Shown piece after piece: positions 37,741 through 47,140 of a stretch of 64,000 nt of DNA. Each line of letters starts with the position of its first letter. Within the stretch, counting starts at the first letter, position 1. Origin of the DNA: Bartonella sp. F02 (GTDB taxonomy: Bacteria; Pseudomonadota; Alphaproteobacteria; Rhizobiales; Rhizobiaceae); assembly GCF_026929975.1 (NCBI RefSeq), contig NZ_JANHOK010000002.1, forward strand, positions 62,001 to 126,000, given 5' to 3'. A model generated the notes under the pieces. It was not told the DNA's origin. It saw only the letters and a program-made list of their open reading frames with translations, and searched no databases. The position numbers and the translations under genes were made by a program.

Positions 37741-38106
37741 ATGCTAAAAAAAGTAATGATCGTGGAAGACAATGAACTTAATATGAAATTATTCCGTGAT
37801 CTTGTAGAAGCAAGTGGTTATGAAACCGTTGAAACTCGGAATGGCCTTGCTGCATTAAATTTAGCACGCTCATCAAAACCTTCTCTTATTCTTATGGATA
37901 TTCAATTACCTGAAGTTTCAGGCATTGATATTATTAAGCAGTTAAAAAAAGATGAAGAACTTAAATCCATTCCTGTTGTTGCAGTAACTGCTTTTGCTAT
38001 GAAAGGAGATGAAGAGCGGATTCGTGCAAGTGGATGTGAAGAATATATGTCGAAACCTATTTCCGTTCCTCATTTTATTACGATGGTAAAGAATTTTTTG
38101 GACTGA
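37741..38106 (+). CDS. divK: Single-domain response regulator DivK
   Basis: A 121-residue stand-alone receiver domain. The acidic pair Glu9/Asp10, the phospho-acceptor Asp53 ([11 protein letters not shown]), Thr83 ([10 protein letters not shown]) and Lys105 (MSKPIS) form a complete receiver active site. The N-terminus [19 protein letters not shown] is characteristic of DivK, which carries phosphate from cell-cycle kinases and controls the CckA-CtrA relay. A GGTGGAG site precedes the start. In several relatives the diguanylate cyclase gene pleD follows divK; here the next gene is rpsI on the opposite strand. Confidence 0.92.
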   Translation: MLKKVMIVEDNELNMKLFRDLVEASGYETVETRNGLAALNLARSSKPSLILMDIQLPEVSGIDIIKQLKKDEELKSIPVVAVTAFAMKGDEERIRASGCEEYMSKPISVPHFITMVKNFLD

Positions 38107-38194
38107 AGTTTTTAATTTTTTTGATATCGAAATAAAAATTTTAAAAATATTAGGAATATTATTTTAAAAAAACTTTTGTGTTGTCTTTTGATAC

Positions 38195-38219
38195 AAAAAA
38201 CCCCGCTACAAGCGAGGTT
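38195..38219 (-). terminator. Intrinsic terminator of rplM-rpsI
   Basis: Read on the minus strand, a 9-bp stem (38211-38219 with 38199-38207, one G-T pair) closes on a 3-base loop and is followed directly by six T. It lies 26 bp beyond the rpsI stop. This is the clearest GC-containing intrinsic terminator in the window. Confidence 0.9.
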
Positions 38220-38244
38220 ATCTGTGTCATATAAAAGCAAAAAA

Positions 38245-38730
38245 TTATCGTTTTGAGAATTGGAAAGAACGACGTGCTTTTGCTCTACCGTGTTTTTTAC
38301 GTTCAACAACACGACTATCACGCGTAAGAAATCCATTTTTCTTTAAAATGGGGCGAAGCTCTGGTTCGTAATAGGTTAATGCTTTTGAAATTCCGTGACG
38401 TACAGCACCTGCTTGACCAGAAAGGCCTCCACCTGAAACGGTTGCAACAATATCAAATTGAGTATCTCTTTTTGCTATAACAATAGGTTGACGCAAAATC
38501 ATTCTAAGAACAGGACGAGCAAAATACTTATCAAATTCTTTATTGTTGATAATAATTTTTCCAGAACCTGGTTTGACCCATACACGAGCAACAGCATCTT
38601 TACGTTTTCCTGTTGCGTAGGCACGTCCTTGAGAATCAAGCTTCTGCACGTGAACAGGAGCGACATTTTTATTAATTTCTACGTCGTTTGTTGCAGCATT
38701 TAATTGAGAAAGAGAATTCATTTCAGCCAT
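38245..38730 (-). CDS. rpsI: 30S ribosomal protein S9
   Basis: A 161-residue S9 protein of the small ribosomal subunit. The core begins [20 protein letters not shown] and contains [20 protein letters not shown]. The basic tail [17 protein letters not shown] ends in Lys-Arg, which in known ribosomes reaches the P-site tRNA. The N-terminal extension of about 30 residues is usual for alphaproteobacteria. It follows rplM by 2 bp and ends before a strong terminator. Confidence 0.98.
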   Translation of the reverse strand: MAEMNSLSQLNAATNDVEINKNVAPVHVQKLDSQGRAYATGKRKDAVARVWVKPGSGKIIINNKEFDKYFARPVLRMILRQPIVIAKRDTQFDIVATVSGGGLSGQAGAVRHGISKALTYYEPELRPILKKNGFLTRDSRVVERKKHGRAKARRSFQFSKR

Positions 38731-38732
38731 AA

Positions 38733-39197
38733 TTAAGCGATCCTTTTATTTTTGCGGTTCAGAGCACCAACATCAAGAATTTCGGGCTGTTGTGCTGCAT
38801 GCGGATGTTGATCACCAGCATAAACACGGAGATTCTTCATTTGACGGCGACCAAGTGGGCCACGGGGGATCATACGCTCTACGGCTTTTTCAACAACTCG
38901 TTCAGGAAAACGACCTTCAAGAATCTGACGAGCCGTACGTTCTTTTATTCCACCAATATAACCAGTGTGCCAATAATATTTTTTATTGGTATATTTTTTA
39001 CCAGTAAGAGCTATTTTTCCTGCGTTAATCACAATGACATTATCACCATCGTCAACGTGTGGAGTGAAAGTAGCTTTGTGTTTCCCACGTAAGCGGTTTG
39101 CAACGAGTGTAGCAAGACGACCTAAAACTAGGTTTTCTGCATCAATAATAACCCATTTCTTCACCACTTCAGTTGGCTTTTGCGAAAAAGTTGCCAT
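38733..39197 (-). CDS. rplM: 50S ribosomal protein L13
   Basis: A 154-residue L13 protein of the large subunit. It shows [40 protein letters not shown], the WHTGYIGG segment and [20 protein letters not shown] with the conserved C-terminal helix. It is first of the two-gene rplM-rpsI operon, a pairing conserved across bacteria. A small stem-loop lies in its leader 23 bases before the start codon. Confidence 0.98.
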   Translation of the reverse strand: MATFSQKPTEVVKKWVIIDAENLVLGRLATLVANRLRGKHKATFTPHVDDGDNVIVINAGKIALTGKKYTNKKYYWHTGYIGGIKERTARQILEGRFPERVVEKAVERMIPRGPLGRRQMKNLRVYAGDQHPHAAQQPEILDVGALNRKNKRIA

Positions 39198-39219
39198 AGA
39201 AGCTAATCCTTTGTTGAAT

Positions 39220-39237
39220 CCCTCTATAAATTGAGGG
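39220..39237 (-). promoter_or_regulatory. Stem-loop in the rplM leader
   Basis: CCCTC at 39220-39224 pairs with GAGGG at 39233-39237 around an 8-base loop. The hairpin lies just upstream of the rplM ribosome binding site on the minus strand. Ribosomal protein leaders are often autoregulatory, but nothing here proves that. Confidence 0.35.
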
Positions 39238-39492
39238 CATTTTTTGTTGCTTAATGTTGTGAAATATTACCACAACGAAACACACTCTATCGTATGTTGT
39301 TTTTTTGATATAATGTCTTACCATCTGCGTCAAGAAAAAATAAAAACCAGTACTCTGTATAGAAGGGACATTATAATATTTTTATTAAACAAATTGAATG
39401 AATATTTTGGAACTAAGTAATCTTTTGTAATAAGCATGTTTCGTTGTAAATATTGATTGTACCTTAACTCCTTTTATTATACAGAAATAACA

Positions 39493-41277
39493 ATGCAGCA
39501 TCTTCGTTATTTTCTCGATGTTGAATCTTCTGCTTGCGGTCAGGCATGGCTTGATGCTCTTGATGTACCAAGAGCAAATAATGCTCGCGCTATTTCTCAA
39601 AAATTTGGTTTACCGGATCAGTTAGCCCGTGTCCTTTCGGCAAGAAATGTTGATGAATCTGAAGCAATTACTTTTATCAATCCAACATTGCGCACGTTAA
39701 TGCCTAATCCAAAAAGCTTCAGAGATATGGAATGTGCAGCAGAACGTTTGGTGCAAGCGATTATAAAGCAAGAGAAAATTGCTATTTTTGGTGATTATGA
39801 TGTTGATGGTGCATGTTCATCAGCTCTTCTTGCACGCTTTATGTGTTGTTTTGGCCTAGACGTAAAAATTTATATTCCTGATCGCATTGTTGAAGGTTAT
39901 GGTCCAAATGAGCAAGCAATGAAGAATCTTGTGCAAGAAGGAGCTAGCTTAATTATTACTGTTGATTGTGGTGCAAACAGTCCAGATGCTGTGAAAGCTG
40001 CTCGGCTTGCGGGAGCTGACGTTGTGGTTCTCGATCATCATCAAATGGCGGATATTCATTCTGAAGCCGTTGCTCTTGTTAACCCTAATCGCCCAGATGA
40101 TTTTTCTGAACAAGGACACCTATGCGCTGCAGGTGTTGTATTTGTTACATTAGCGTGGGTTAATCACTTATTACGGGAAAAGAAATGGGGAAAGAAACTC
40201 CCAGATCTTATGGGAATGCTTGATCTTGTTGCGTTGGCGACTATATGCGACATTGTTCCTTTACAGGGGGTTAATCGTGCTTTTGTGATTAAAGGGCTTC
40301 AAGTTGCACGTTCTATGAATAATCCTGGAATAGAAGCTTTAACAAGAGTCTCTCGTATTGGTGAACCTCTTAATACTTTTCATCTAGGTTTTTTACTGGG
40401 TCCTAGAATTAATGCTGGGGGGCGTATTGGAGATCAGGCTCTAGGGGCGCGTTTACTTTGCTGTGATGATAGAGATGAAGCTGAAAAAATGGCAAAACAA
40501 TTGGATCAGCTTAATCAAGAACGCCAAGAAATGGAGAGTATTCAATTAGCTCAAGCAGAGGCTTATATTGATAATTTGTGTCAAAATTCAGAAATACCAT
40601 CGTCACTTGTCATTGCTCATCAAGAGTGGCATCCAGGCATTGTTGGTCTTCTTGCATCTCGTTTAAAAGAACGTTTTTTTTGTCCGGTTTTTGCAATTGC
40701 TTTAAAAAAAGATGGAAGTGGTACGGGATCAGGGCGTTCAATTAACGGTATAGATATTGGTATGATTGTTCGTGAAGCGGTTACATTAGGTCTGCTAGAA
40801 AAGGGTGGGGGACATACTATGGCAGCTGGATTGACAATCCAGTGGGAAAAAATTGAAATTTTTCGAGATTGGTTAGAAAAAAAAGTCTCGTCAATGGTTT
40901 CAGATTTACGTATTAAAAGATCTCTTTATATTGATGGTTGTCTTTCTGCTTCTGGTGCCAATAAAGATCTTTTTGATATGATTGAAAAAGCGGGGCCTTT
41001 TGGTTCAGGCAATACGAAACCAGTTTTTGTTTTTCCATCTCATCGATTGATCAATTTATGTGAATTTGGAAAAGGACATCTTCGTCTTTCTTTTTCTAAT
41101 ATTGAAGGTAAAAAATTACAAGGAATAGCTTTTCGTGCAGCAGAAACACCGCTCGGGCATTTTCTTTCTAACAATATTGGTAAAACAATACATTTGGCAG
41201 GGAATCTTAACCTGAATCACTGGAAAGGAAACACTTGTTTGCAGTTACACGTTATTGATGCAGCTGCAGTAACTTGA
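39493..41277 (+). CDS. recJ: Single-stranded-DNA exonuclease RecJ
   Basis: RecJ is a 5'-3' single-strand DNA exonuclease for recombination and mismatch repair. I start it at the ATG at 39493 (MQHLRYFLDVE, 594 residues); the open frame back to a TTG at 39457 lacks a ribosome binding site. The DHH phosphoesterase core has DYDVDGACS at residues 101-109 and VVLDHH ending at 183. The DHHA1 domain carries GRSINGIDI and GGGHTMAAG, and the C-terminal OB fold is present. It is convergent with parE. Confidence 0.95.
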   Translation: MQHLRYFLDVESSACGQAWLDALDVPRANNARAISQKFGLPDQLARVLSARNVDESEAITFINPTLRTLMPNPKSFRDMECAAERLVQAIIKQEKIAIFGDYDVDGACSSALLARFMCCFGLDVKIYIPDRIVEGYGPNEQAMKNLVQEGASLIITVDCGANSPDAVKAARLAGADVVVLDHHQMADIHSEAVALVNPNRPDDFSEQGHLCAAGVVFVTLAWVNHLLREKKWGKKLPDLMGMLDLVALATICDIVPLQGVNRAFVIKGLQVARSMNNPGIEALTRVSRIGEPLNTFHLGFLLGPRINAGGRIGDQALGARLLCCDDRDEAEKMAKQLDQLNQERQEMESIQLAQAEAYIDNLCQNSEIPSSLVIAHQEWHPGIVGLLASRLKERFFCPVFAIALKKDGSGTGSGRSINGIDIGMIVREAVTLGLLEKGGGHTMAAGLTIQWEKIEIFRDWLEKKVSSMVSDLRIKRSLYIDGCLSASGANKDLFDMIEKAGPFGSGNTKPVFVFPSHRLINLCEFGKGHLRLSFSNIEGKKLQGIAFRAAETPLGHFLSNNIGKTIHLAGNLNLNHWKGNTCLQLHVIDAAAVT

Positions 41278-41288
41278 TTATTTGGTCA

Positions 41289-41307
41289 ATAATTTTTTGA
41301 AAATTAT
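41289..41307. terminator. AT-only hairpin between recJ and parE
   Basis: Arms 41289-41296 and 41300-41307 are perfectly complementary (8 bp, loop TTG). They sit 12 bp after the recJ stop and overlap the parE stop at 41304-41306. The stem is wholly A/T, so termination efficiency is uncertain. Confidence 0.45.
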
Positions 41308-43382
41308 ATATCTAAATTATGCGAAAAAGTAGCATTTTCTTGTATAAATCGAAACCGTGCCTCTGGTTTTGTTCCCATTAAATTTTCCACTGTTTTTTTC
41401 GTTTCTTGTATTTCAAGGGAGTCGATAGAAACACGTAAGAGTGTTCGTTTTTGAGGATTCATGGTTGTTTCTTTCAATTGTTCAGCACGCATTTCTCCCA
41501 ATCCTTTAAACCGTCCAATTTCGATTTTAGCTTTTCCAGTAAATTCTGTTTTGAGTAATTCATCTTTATGGGCATCATCTCGTGCATAAGCTATCTTTCC
41601 TCCTTGCGATATTCTGTAAAGAGGAGGCACAGCGAGATATAAATGTCCATGACGGATAAGATCAGGCATTTCCTGAAAGAAAAAAGTAATTAAAAGTGAT
41701 GCAATATGAGCACCGTCAACATCTGCATCTGTCATAATAATAATACGCTCATATCTGAGATCTGCTTCACGATATTTTGAACGTGTTCCACATCCAAGAG
41801 CAAGAATAAGATCATTAATTGTTTGACTTGAGCTCATTTTTTCACGTGCAGCACTGGCTACATTTAAAATTTTTCCACGAAGAGGCAAAATGGCTTGATT
41901 TGCTCTGTTACGTGCTTGTTTGGCAGAACCACCAGCGGAATCTCCTTCAACGATAAATAGTTCAGCACCTTCAGCAGTATTTTGACTACAGTCTGCTAAT
42001 TTACCTGGCAAACGTAATTTTCGCACAGCTGTTTTTCGATTTATTTCTCTATCTTTGCGTCGTTTAACACGTTCTTCAGCGCGTTCAATAACCCATTCAA
42101 GAAGTTTTTTTGCTTCTTGTGGAGAATTAGCAAGCCAATGATCAAAAGGATCACGGATTGCATTTTCGACAATACGTTGTGCCTCAATTGTTGCTAATCT
42201 ATCTTTTGTTTGACCAACAAATTCTGGCTCTCTGATGAAAACTGAAAGTATTGCAACTGTTGAAATCATTACGTCATCGGATGTAATAATAGCTGCACGT
42301 TTATTTCCTACTAATTCAGCATAAGATTTCAAACCACGCAGAAGAGCTTGTCTTAATCCTAATTCATGCGTTCCACCTTCTCCAGTAGGAATCGTATTAC
42401 AATAAGATTTTACATTAGCGTCACCGCCGTGCCAAGCGACAGCCCATTCAACCGAACCATGAGCACCGTGTTGTTGTGTTTTTCCAGAAAAAATCTCAGT
42501 TGTTACACGGTATTCCTGTTCCAAGGATGATAATAAATAATCTTTAAGCCCATCAGGAAAATAAAAAACATCTTTTTCAGGAATATTTTTGATATTCTTA
42601 AGGATTAAAGGATCACAATTCCAACGAATTTTTACTCCACCAAAAAGATAGGCTTTTGAGCGTGCCATTGTATAAATTTTTTCTGGTTCAAAAGCTATTT
42701 CCTCACCAAAAATTTCACGATCAGGATGGAAGCGAATTCGTGTTCCGCGTCGGTTGTAAACATCACCTAATTCCTCTAAACTAGATTGAGGAATACCGCG
42801 TGAAAAACGTTGGCGATAAAGTTTTCTTTCTCGTGCTACTTCAACTTCCATGTTATCAGAAAGTGCATTAACAACAGAAACACCTACACCGTGCAATCCA
42901 CCAGAAGTTTGATAAGCTTTTCCATCAAATTTTGCACCTGAGTGGAGTTGTGTCATAATGACTTCAAGAGTAGATTTATCTGGCATTTGGGGATGATTTT
43001 CGACAGGAATGCCTCGTCCATTATCTGTAACTGTTAAATAACCGTCTGCATCCAAAGATACGTCAATTAAATCAGCATAGCCGGCGACAGCTTCATCCAT
43101 TGCATTGTCAATGATTTCGGCAAATAAATGGTGAAGTGCTTTACTGTCAGTTCCACCGATATACATTCCAGGCCGTAAACGTACAGGCTCTAAACCTTCA
43201 AGAACTCGAATAGATAAGGCATTATAATCCTCTTCTTTTGTATTGTTTTTTTCGACAGATACAGGAGCGACTGAAGAGATTACTTTTGGTTTTTCTAGAT
43301 TTTTTTGAGCTTGTACGTTCATTTCTGTTTGGGATTGAGCATTATTCAAAATGCTAAAAAGATCTTTATGATTATTGCTCAT
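41304..43382 (-). CDS. parE: DNA topoisomerase IV subunit B
   Basis: The ATPase subunit partner of ParC. The 692-residue protein has a poorly conserved N-terminal tail of about 50 residues, then a GHKL ATPase domain (EIIDNAMDEAVAGYAD, TVTDNGRGIPV, GGLHGVGVSVVNALS). The TOPRIM domain has EGDSAGGSAKQARNR near residue 475 and DADVDGAH near 554. PLRGKILNVASA and the shorter C-terminal region favour ParE over GyrB. It lies 23 kb from parC. Confidence 0.92.
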   Translation of the reverse strand: MSNNHKDLFSILNNAQSQTEMNVQAQKNLEKPKVISSVAPVSVEKNNTKEEDYNALSIRVLEGLEPVRLRPGMYIGGTDSKALHHLFAEIIDNAMDEAVAGYADLIDVSLDADGYLTVTDNGRGIPVENHPQMPDKSTLEVIMTQLHSGAKFDGKAYQTSGGLHGVGVSVVNALSDNMEVEVARERKLYRQRFSRGIPQSSLEELGDVYNRRGTRIRFHPDREIFGEEIAFEPEKIYTMARSKAYLFGGVKIRWNCDPLILKNIKNIPEKDVFYFPDGLKDYLLSSLEQEYRVTTEIFSGKTQQHGAHGSVEWAVAWHGGDANVKSYCNTIPTGEGGTHELGLRQALLRGLKSYAELVGNKRAAIITSDDVMISTVAILSVFIREPEFVGQTKDRLATIEAQRIVENAIRDPFDHWLANSPQEAKKLLEWVIERAEERVKRRKDREINRKTAVRKLRLPGKLADCSQNTAEGAELFIVEGDSAGGSAKQARNRANQAILPLRGKILNVASAAREKMSSSQTINDLILALGCGTRSKYREADLRYERIIIMTDADVDGAHIASLLITFFFQEMPDLIRHGHLYLAVPPLYRISQGGKIAYARDDAHKDELLKTEFTGKAKIEIGRFKGLGEMRAEQLKETTMNPQKRTLLRVSIDSLEIQETKKTVENLMGTKPEARFRFIQENATFSHNLDI

Positions 43383-43473
43383 AGTGTTTCATTATCTATC
43401 TAAGTTTAAATTTTCTTAAATAAATTTTTAATCCTAAAAAATATGCCTGCTTTTTATTTAAACATTAATGTAT

Positions 43474-44211
43474 TTAAGAAACATTTACTGTTGGACCAAA
43501 AATTTGTTCGAATGCTTTTTTCATAGCAATATCAACATCATGTATTGTAACGGGTAAGCCCAAATCAAGCAAGCTAGTTACACCATGATTAGCAATCCCG
43601 CAAGGAACAATACCTGAGTAGTGAGATAAATCAGGATCAACGTTGATAGCAATTCCATGAAAACTGATCCATTTTCGCACACGGATACCAATTGCTGCAA
43701 TTTTATCTTCAGCGGGGTTTCCATTTGCTGTTGGTGGTCGATCGGGGCGTACAATCCAAACACCAACACGGTCTTCGCGACGTTCTCCTTTAATGTTAAA
43801 TTGTGCAAGTGTTAGTATAATCCATTCTTCTAATGCACTGATAAAAGCACGTATATCTTGTTTACGATGCTTTAGATTAAGCATAACATAGGCAATACGC
43901 TGTCCTGGACCATGGTATGTAAATTCACCACCACGTCCTGCTTCGTAAATAGGAAATAAATTAGGTGTCAATAAATCTTCTTTTTTAGCACTTGTTCCGG
44001 CTGTATAAAGAGGTGGATGTTCAAGAAGCCAAACTTGTTCACGTGCAGTTTCTGCAGAAATATTTTCTACTCGCTCTTGCATGTAGCGAAGCGCTTCTGG
44101 ATATTCGATCAAGTTATCACTTATTTTCCATTCAATTGGTGAAGTTTGACAAGTCGTTTTAAAGTGATGCGATAATTGATCGCGATTTATATGTTTCAAT
44201 TCGAATGTCAT
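43474..44211 (-). CDS. lipB: Octanoyltransferase LipB
   Basis: LipB moves octanoyl from acyl carrier protein to lipoyl domains of 2-oxoacid dehydrogenases. The 245-residue protein shows the signature [20 protein letters not shown] around residues 92-111. The catalytic pair is Lys170 ([13 protein letters not shown]) and Cys204 ([10 protein letters not shown]), matching the acyl-enzyme mechanism of the family. It follows parE in the same direction after 91 bp. The 420 bp upstream are non-coding. Confidence 0.95.
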   Translation of the reverse strand: MTFELKHINRDQLSHHFKTTCQTSPIEWKISDNLIEYPEALRYMQERVENISAETAREQVWLLEHPPLYTAGTSAKKEDLLTPNLFPIYEAGRGGEFTYHGPGQRIAYVMLNLKHRKQDIRAFISALEEWIILTLAQFNIKGERREDRVGVWIVRPDRPPTANGNPAEDKIAAIGIRVRKWISFHGIAINVDPDLSHYSGIVPCGIANHGVTSLLDLGLPVTIHDVDIAMKKAFEQIFGPTVNVS

Positions 44212-44631
44212 TACTAATATTTACGTTTGAGTTCTCTGTATTTCTTATATTTCAATTAGTCATAGAATAGGATATTGGTTTATTGATTAAAGTCAAAATA
44301 GAAAATGAGAGATATCAGCATTTTTCTACTTATTTTGTTAGAAATATGAAAGAGACGCTCTTATTTATTGATTGTATAATATAATAAAAGTTGAGTAGTT
44401 GAAAAGCTTTTGAATTAATATTTTGTATTACTAATTTCTATCATTATATTGTTTTTTCTAGTTTTTTATGAACAACATTGAAATTTAATATTTTAAGACA
44501 ACTCAGAAAAATCAAATAAAGTTAGATTAAAGGTTGTAAAAACTGATGTGTTCTAGTGAAGAATAACTCAATAAATACTTAAGTAATAAATTATTTTTAT
44601 TAGAGTATAAGTTTTTTCATTAAAAGGTGTT
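44212..44631. other. 420-bp spacer between lipB and the TPM-domain gene
   Basis: AT-rich, containing in-frame stops throughout and no long inverted repeat. I found no RNA gene or credible small protein. It must contain the lipB promoter, which I cannot place confidently. Confidence 0.4.
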
Positions 44632-45480
44632 TTACCATCTTCCTGATGCACCACCACCGCCTGATGATCCTCCACCTCCTTTAAATCTTCGATCGCTTGG
44701 AAATTGATTGAATTTTCTACCATAGCGTCTACTCGTAGAATTTAAACCGATGAACCAGAGGGTGAAAGTGATCCCTAGCCATCGGTATTTTCGAGGACTT
44801 ATTTTTTCACCAAAAAACATTGCTAAAATAGGTAAACCAATCATTATAAAAAAGATTAAAAATATAACTGCATCCGCAATCATTTTTTCTTTTTCAGTTT
44901 GTTTACGTTGTATTTCAATATTTTTTGCTTGTGCTTTGATTCGAAAAGAAAATTCGGAATCATTTTTTGTAATTATGTTAGTAATTATATTAATTGCTTC
45001 AATGATTCCTTTTTGATAATTTTTTTCGCGAAAATGAGGCAAAAGATAATTATTAATAATAATTGAGGAAATTGCGTCTGTTAATTCTCCTTCCAAACCA
45101 TAGCCTACTTCAATACGCACTGCATGTTCGTTTGGTGCGACAATAAGAAGGACACCATTATTGATTTGTTTTTGACCCAACGCCCATTTTCGGAAAAGAA
45201 AATTGCTATAAGTTTCAATATCCATTCCCGAAAGAGTTGGAATTGTAACAACGACAATTTGATCTCCTGATTTTTCTTCTATTTCAGTTAGTTTTTCTGT
45301 TAGGTCTCTTATCGTTGCATGATCCAGTAAATGAGCCGTATCATTGATGTGACCAGTCAAAAGAGGAAATTGAGATTGTGAATAAGCAACATCATGCAAT
45401 GTAATCATCCACAGAAGACCCATAAGAGCTAACAAATGTGGAAAAATATTACGCCGAATAGGGTGTCGAACAGATGTCAT
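44632..45480 (-). CDS. TPM-domain (YgcG-like) membrane protein
   Basis: A 282-residue protein with an N-terminal hydrophobic signal (FPHLLALMGLLWMITLHDVA). The TPM domain follows (LTGHINDTAHLLDHATIRDL, then QIVVVTIPTLSGMDIETYS and GVLLIVAPNEHAVRIEVGYG). Two membrane helices lie near residues 200-245, and the Gly/Ser-rich end SSGGGGASGRW is the usual family tail. TPM proteins are periplasmic or extracytoplasmic; some act as phosphatases and most are unknown. The start follows the lemA stop directly, a widespread pairing suggesting a shared envelope role. Confidence 0.9.
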   Translation of the reverse strand: MTSVRHPIRRNIFPHLLALMGLLWMITLHDVAYSQSQFPLLTGHINDTAHLLDHATIRDLTEKLTEIEEKSGDQIVVVTIPTLSGMDIETYSNFLFRKWALGQKQINNGVLLIVAPNEHAVRIEVGYGLEGELTDAISSIIINNYLLPHFREKNYQKGIIEAINIITNIITKNDSEFSFRIKAQAKNIEIQRKQTEKEKMIADAVIFLIFFIMIGLPILAMFFGEKISPRKYRWLGITFTLWFIGLNSTSRRYGRKFNQFPSDRRFKGGGGSSGGGGASGRW

Positions 45481-46125
45481 TTAATTAAAGTTAACTTTTG
45501 GTGTTTGTTGATTGTTGCTATCAATAACAAATGTTTGCATAGGTTTAGCGTCACGAAACCATAATTTTGCCCAAATCATTGTTGGCATTGTTTTAAGTGT
45601 AGTGTTATATGTTCGTACAGCTTCAATATAATCACGACGAGCAACAGCAATACGATTTTCAGTTCCTTCTAATTGTGATTGAAGAGCAAGAAAGTTCTGA
45701 TTTGCTTTAAGGTCTGGGTAATTTTCAACAACAGCCATAAGACGTGAAAGTGCGCTCGATAAACTTTCTTGATTATTCAGATATTGTTGCATAATTTGCG
45801 GGTTGTTTAACATATTGGCGTTAATAACTGTCTGTGTTGCTTTTGCGCGTGCTTCAATAACATCTGTCAGTACAGTTTTTTCATGAGAAGCATAAGCCTT
45901 AACGGTTTCTACAAGATTGGGAATAAGATCTGTTCTGCGTTGGTATTGATTTAATACTTCACTCCATGCAGCATGTGCTTTTTCTTCCTGTGTTGGTATC
46001 GCATTAAATCCGCAACCACTTAAGAATGATATTAAAAATATTATGAAGATGGCGGTCAAAAACCGTTTTGAAAATATAGTCATAGAAAAAATAGATGAAA
46101 TTGGTGCAGTTAATGCATTTGACAT
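45481..46125 (-). CDS. lemA: LemA family lipoprotein
   Basis: A 214-residue LemA protein. The ATG at 46125 is chosen because of a GGAGAT site 8-10 bases before it; the open frame extends to 46203. A hydrophobic segment ends in the lipobox LSGCGF with the lipidated Cys38. The coiled-coil LemA core follows (YQRRTDLIPNLVETVKAYAS, then EARAKATQTVI and the YIEAVRTYNT helix). The protein is probably anchored in the envelope. It is directly upstream of the TPM gene, as in many bacteria; the cellular role of the pair is not established. Confidence 0.93.
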   Translation of the reverse strand: MSNALTAPISSIFSMTIFSKRFLTAIFIIFLISFLSGCGFNAIPTQEEKAHAAWSEVLNQYQRRTDLIPNLVETVKAYASHEKTVLTDVIEARAKATQTVINANMLNNPQIMQQYLNNQESLSSALSRLMAVVENYPDLKANQNFLALQSQLEGTENRIAVARRDYIEAVRTYNTTLKTMPTMIWAKLWFRDAKPMQTFVIDSNNQQTPKVNFN

Positions 46126-46493
46126 AAGAATATCTCCAAAGCTGTTTATTATGCAATATAGAACGTATTTATATATGAAAAGTATTTTGAATTTTGCAAA
46201 CAAACAGTTTGATAATCTATCAGTTCATTTGTTTTTATAAATTTTTAATATTTATCTTTATTGATTAATTTATTTCTTTAGAAGAAATTTAATTCAGATA
46301 TAGTATAATGTTATATTACTTATTTCCAATAAGTGATTATATCTGAGAAGGTTTTAAAACTATAAAATTATATAGGATCAATAGAGAATTTTAATAAACC
46401 TAAGTGAACGAAGAACAATCCATCTCTTCGCTTTAATATTTATATTTCATTAAAATTAAAAATTGAAATGTTGCATGTAAGATTAAAGAAACA
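46126..46493. other. 368-bp spacer between lemA and tRNA-Val
   Basis: AT-rich and non-coding. Its main content is the three-way-junction-shaped inverted repeat at 46294-46346. The rest holds the lemA promoter and nothing else I can recognise. Confidence 0.4.
46294..46346. repeat. Structured inverted repeat with the form of a three-way junction
   Basis: An outer 9-bp stem (46294-46302 with 46338-46346) encloses two inner hairpins: 46304-46308 with 46311-46315, and a perfect 7-bp stem 46318-46324 with 46328-46334 closing on TCC. All stems are perfect Watson-Crick. It lies about 150 bases downstream of tRNA-Val on that gene's strand. A structured small RNA, a processing element or a DNA cruciform are all possible. 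Confidence 0.5.
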
Positions 46494-46569
46494 TGGTGGG
46501 CGATGAGAGACTCGAACTCCCGACATCCTCGGTGTAAACGAGGCGCTCTACCAGCTGAGCTAATCGCCC
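46494..46569 (-). tRNA. tRNA-Val (TAC)
   Basis: On the minus strand, acceptor GGGCGAT pairs with ATCGCCC, the anticodon arm CCTCG/CGAGG encloses TAC, the T-loop GTTCGAGTC is normal, and the 3' CCA is encoded. Total length is 76 bases. Confidence 0.96.
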
Positions 46570-46750
46570 GATGCAATCGTCTATAATTAATCGGATGAGC
46601 ACTCTTTAAGGAATTTTTTTTAAAAACACAAGGATAAAGATGTAAAAAGATGTTATTTATTTGATTTTTTAAAAAAATGCGTAAGTGTACTTGACATGAG
46701 CGCATGAACCCCTTACACGACCTTATTATATCATGACTTCGAAAAGATGC

Positions 46751-46827
46751 GCGGGTGTAGCTCAGTTGGTTAGAGTGCTGGCCTGTCACGCCGGAGGTCG
46801 CGGGTTCGAGCCCCGTCACTCGCGCCA
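46751..46827 (+). tRNA. tRNA-Asp (GTC)
   Basis: A 77-base cloverleaf: acceptor GCGGGTG pairs with CACTCGC (one G-T), the anticodon arm encloses GTC, the T-arm CGGGTTCGAGCCCCG is standard, the discriminator is G as expected for tRNA-Asp, and CCA is encoded. Confidence 0.96.
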
Positions 46828-47140
46828 TTTCGATTTTCTCATTGTTTTCAAATGTTTTGTCCATATAAATTCGTGATAATTACAGTGTTGGCTGTAATTT
46901 TTTGATTTAATTTTTTCCTTTCAGAATTTATGGTTTGTGAGAGTAGGGGGGTTGCGTCTTTCTTTGCTCTGCGGTACTTATTTAAAGTGATATCACCTTT
47001 GTGATATCTTTTGAATTTTTACAAAATAATTAACAGTAAATAAGTAGAATGAATAGAATAACCATTACAATTTATATTTTGATCTAGACAATATTGGATG
47101 ATTACGTTAATTCAGACACTTCATTAAGGCGGAAAAAGTA
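46828..47140 (+). promoter_or_regulatory. Upstream region of the nuo operon with an operator-like repeat
   Basis: This 313-bp spacer precedes nuoA. The palindrome GTGATATCAC (46987-46996) is followed after 4 bases by GTGATATC (47001-47008), giving an 8-bp inverted repeat (46989-46996 with 47001-47008) and an 8-bp direct repeat 14 bp apart. It is about 130-155 bp before the nuoA start. A regulator binding site or a terminator-like hairpin are both possible. Confidence 0.4.

Noticed and set aside
46433-46864. A 143-codon minus-strand frame containing GLEPATSGVTGQHSNQLSY and RAISSAGRAPRLHRGCREFE
   Set aside because: It runs through tRNA-Val and antisense to tRNA-Asp. These peptide strings are well-known artefacts of translating tRNA genes, not a protein family.
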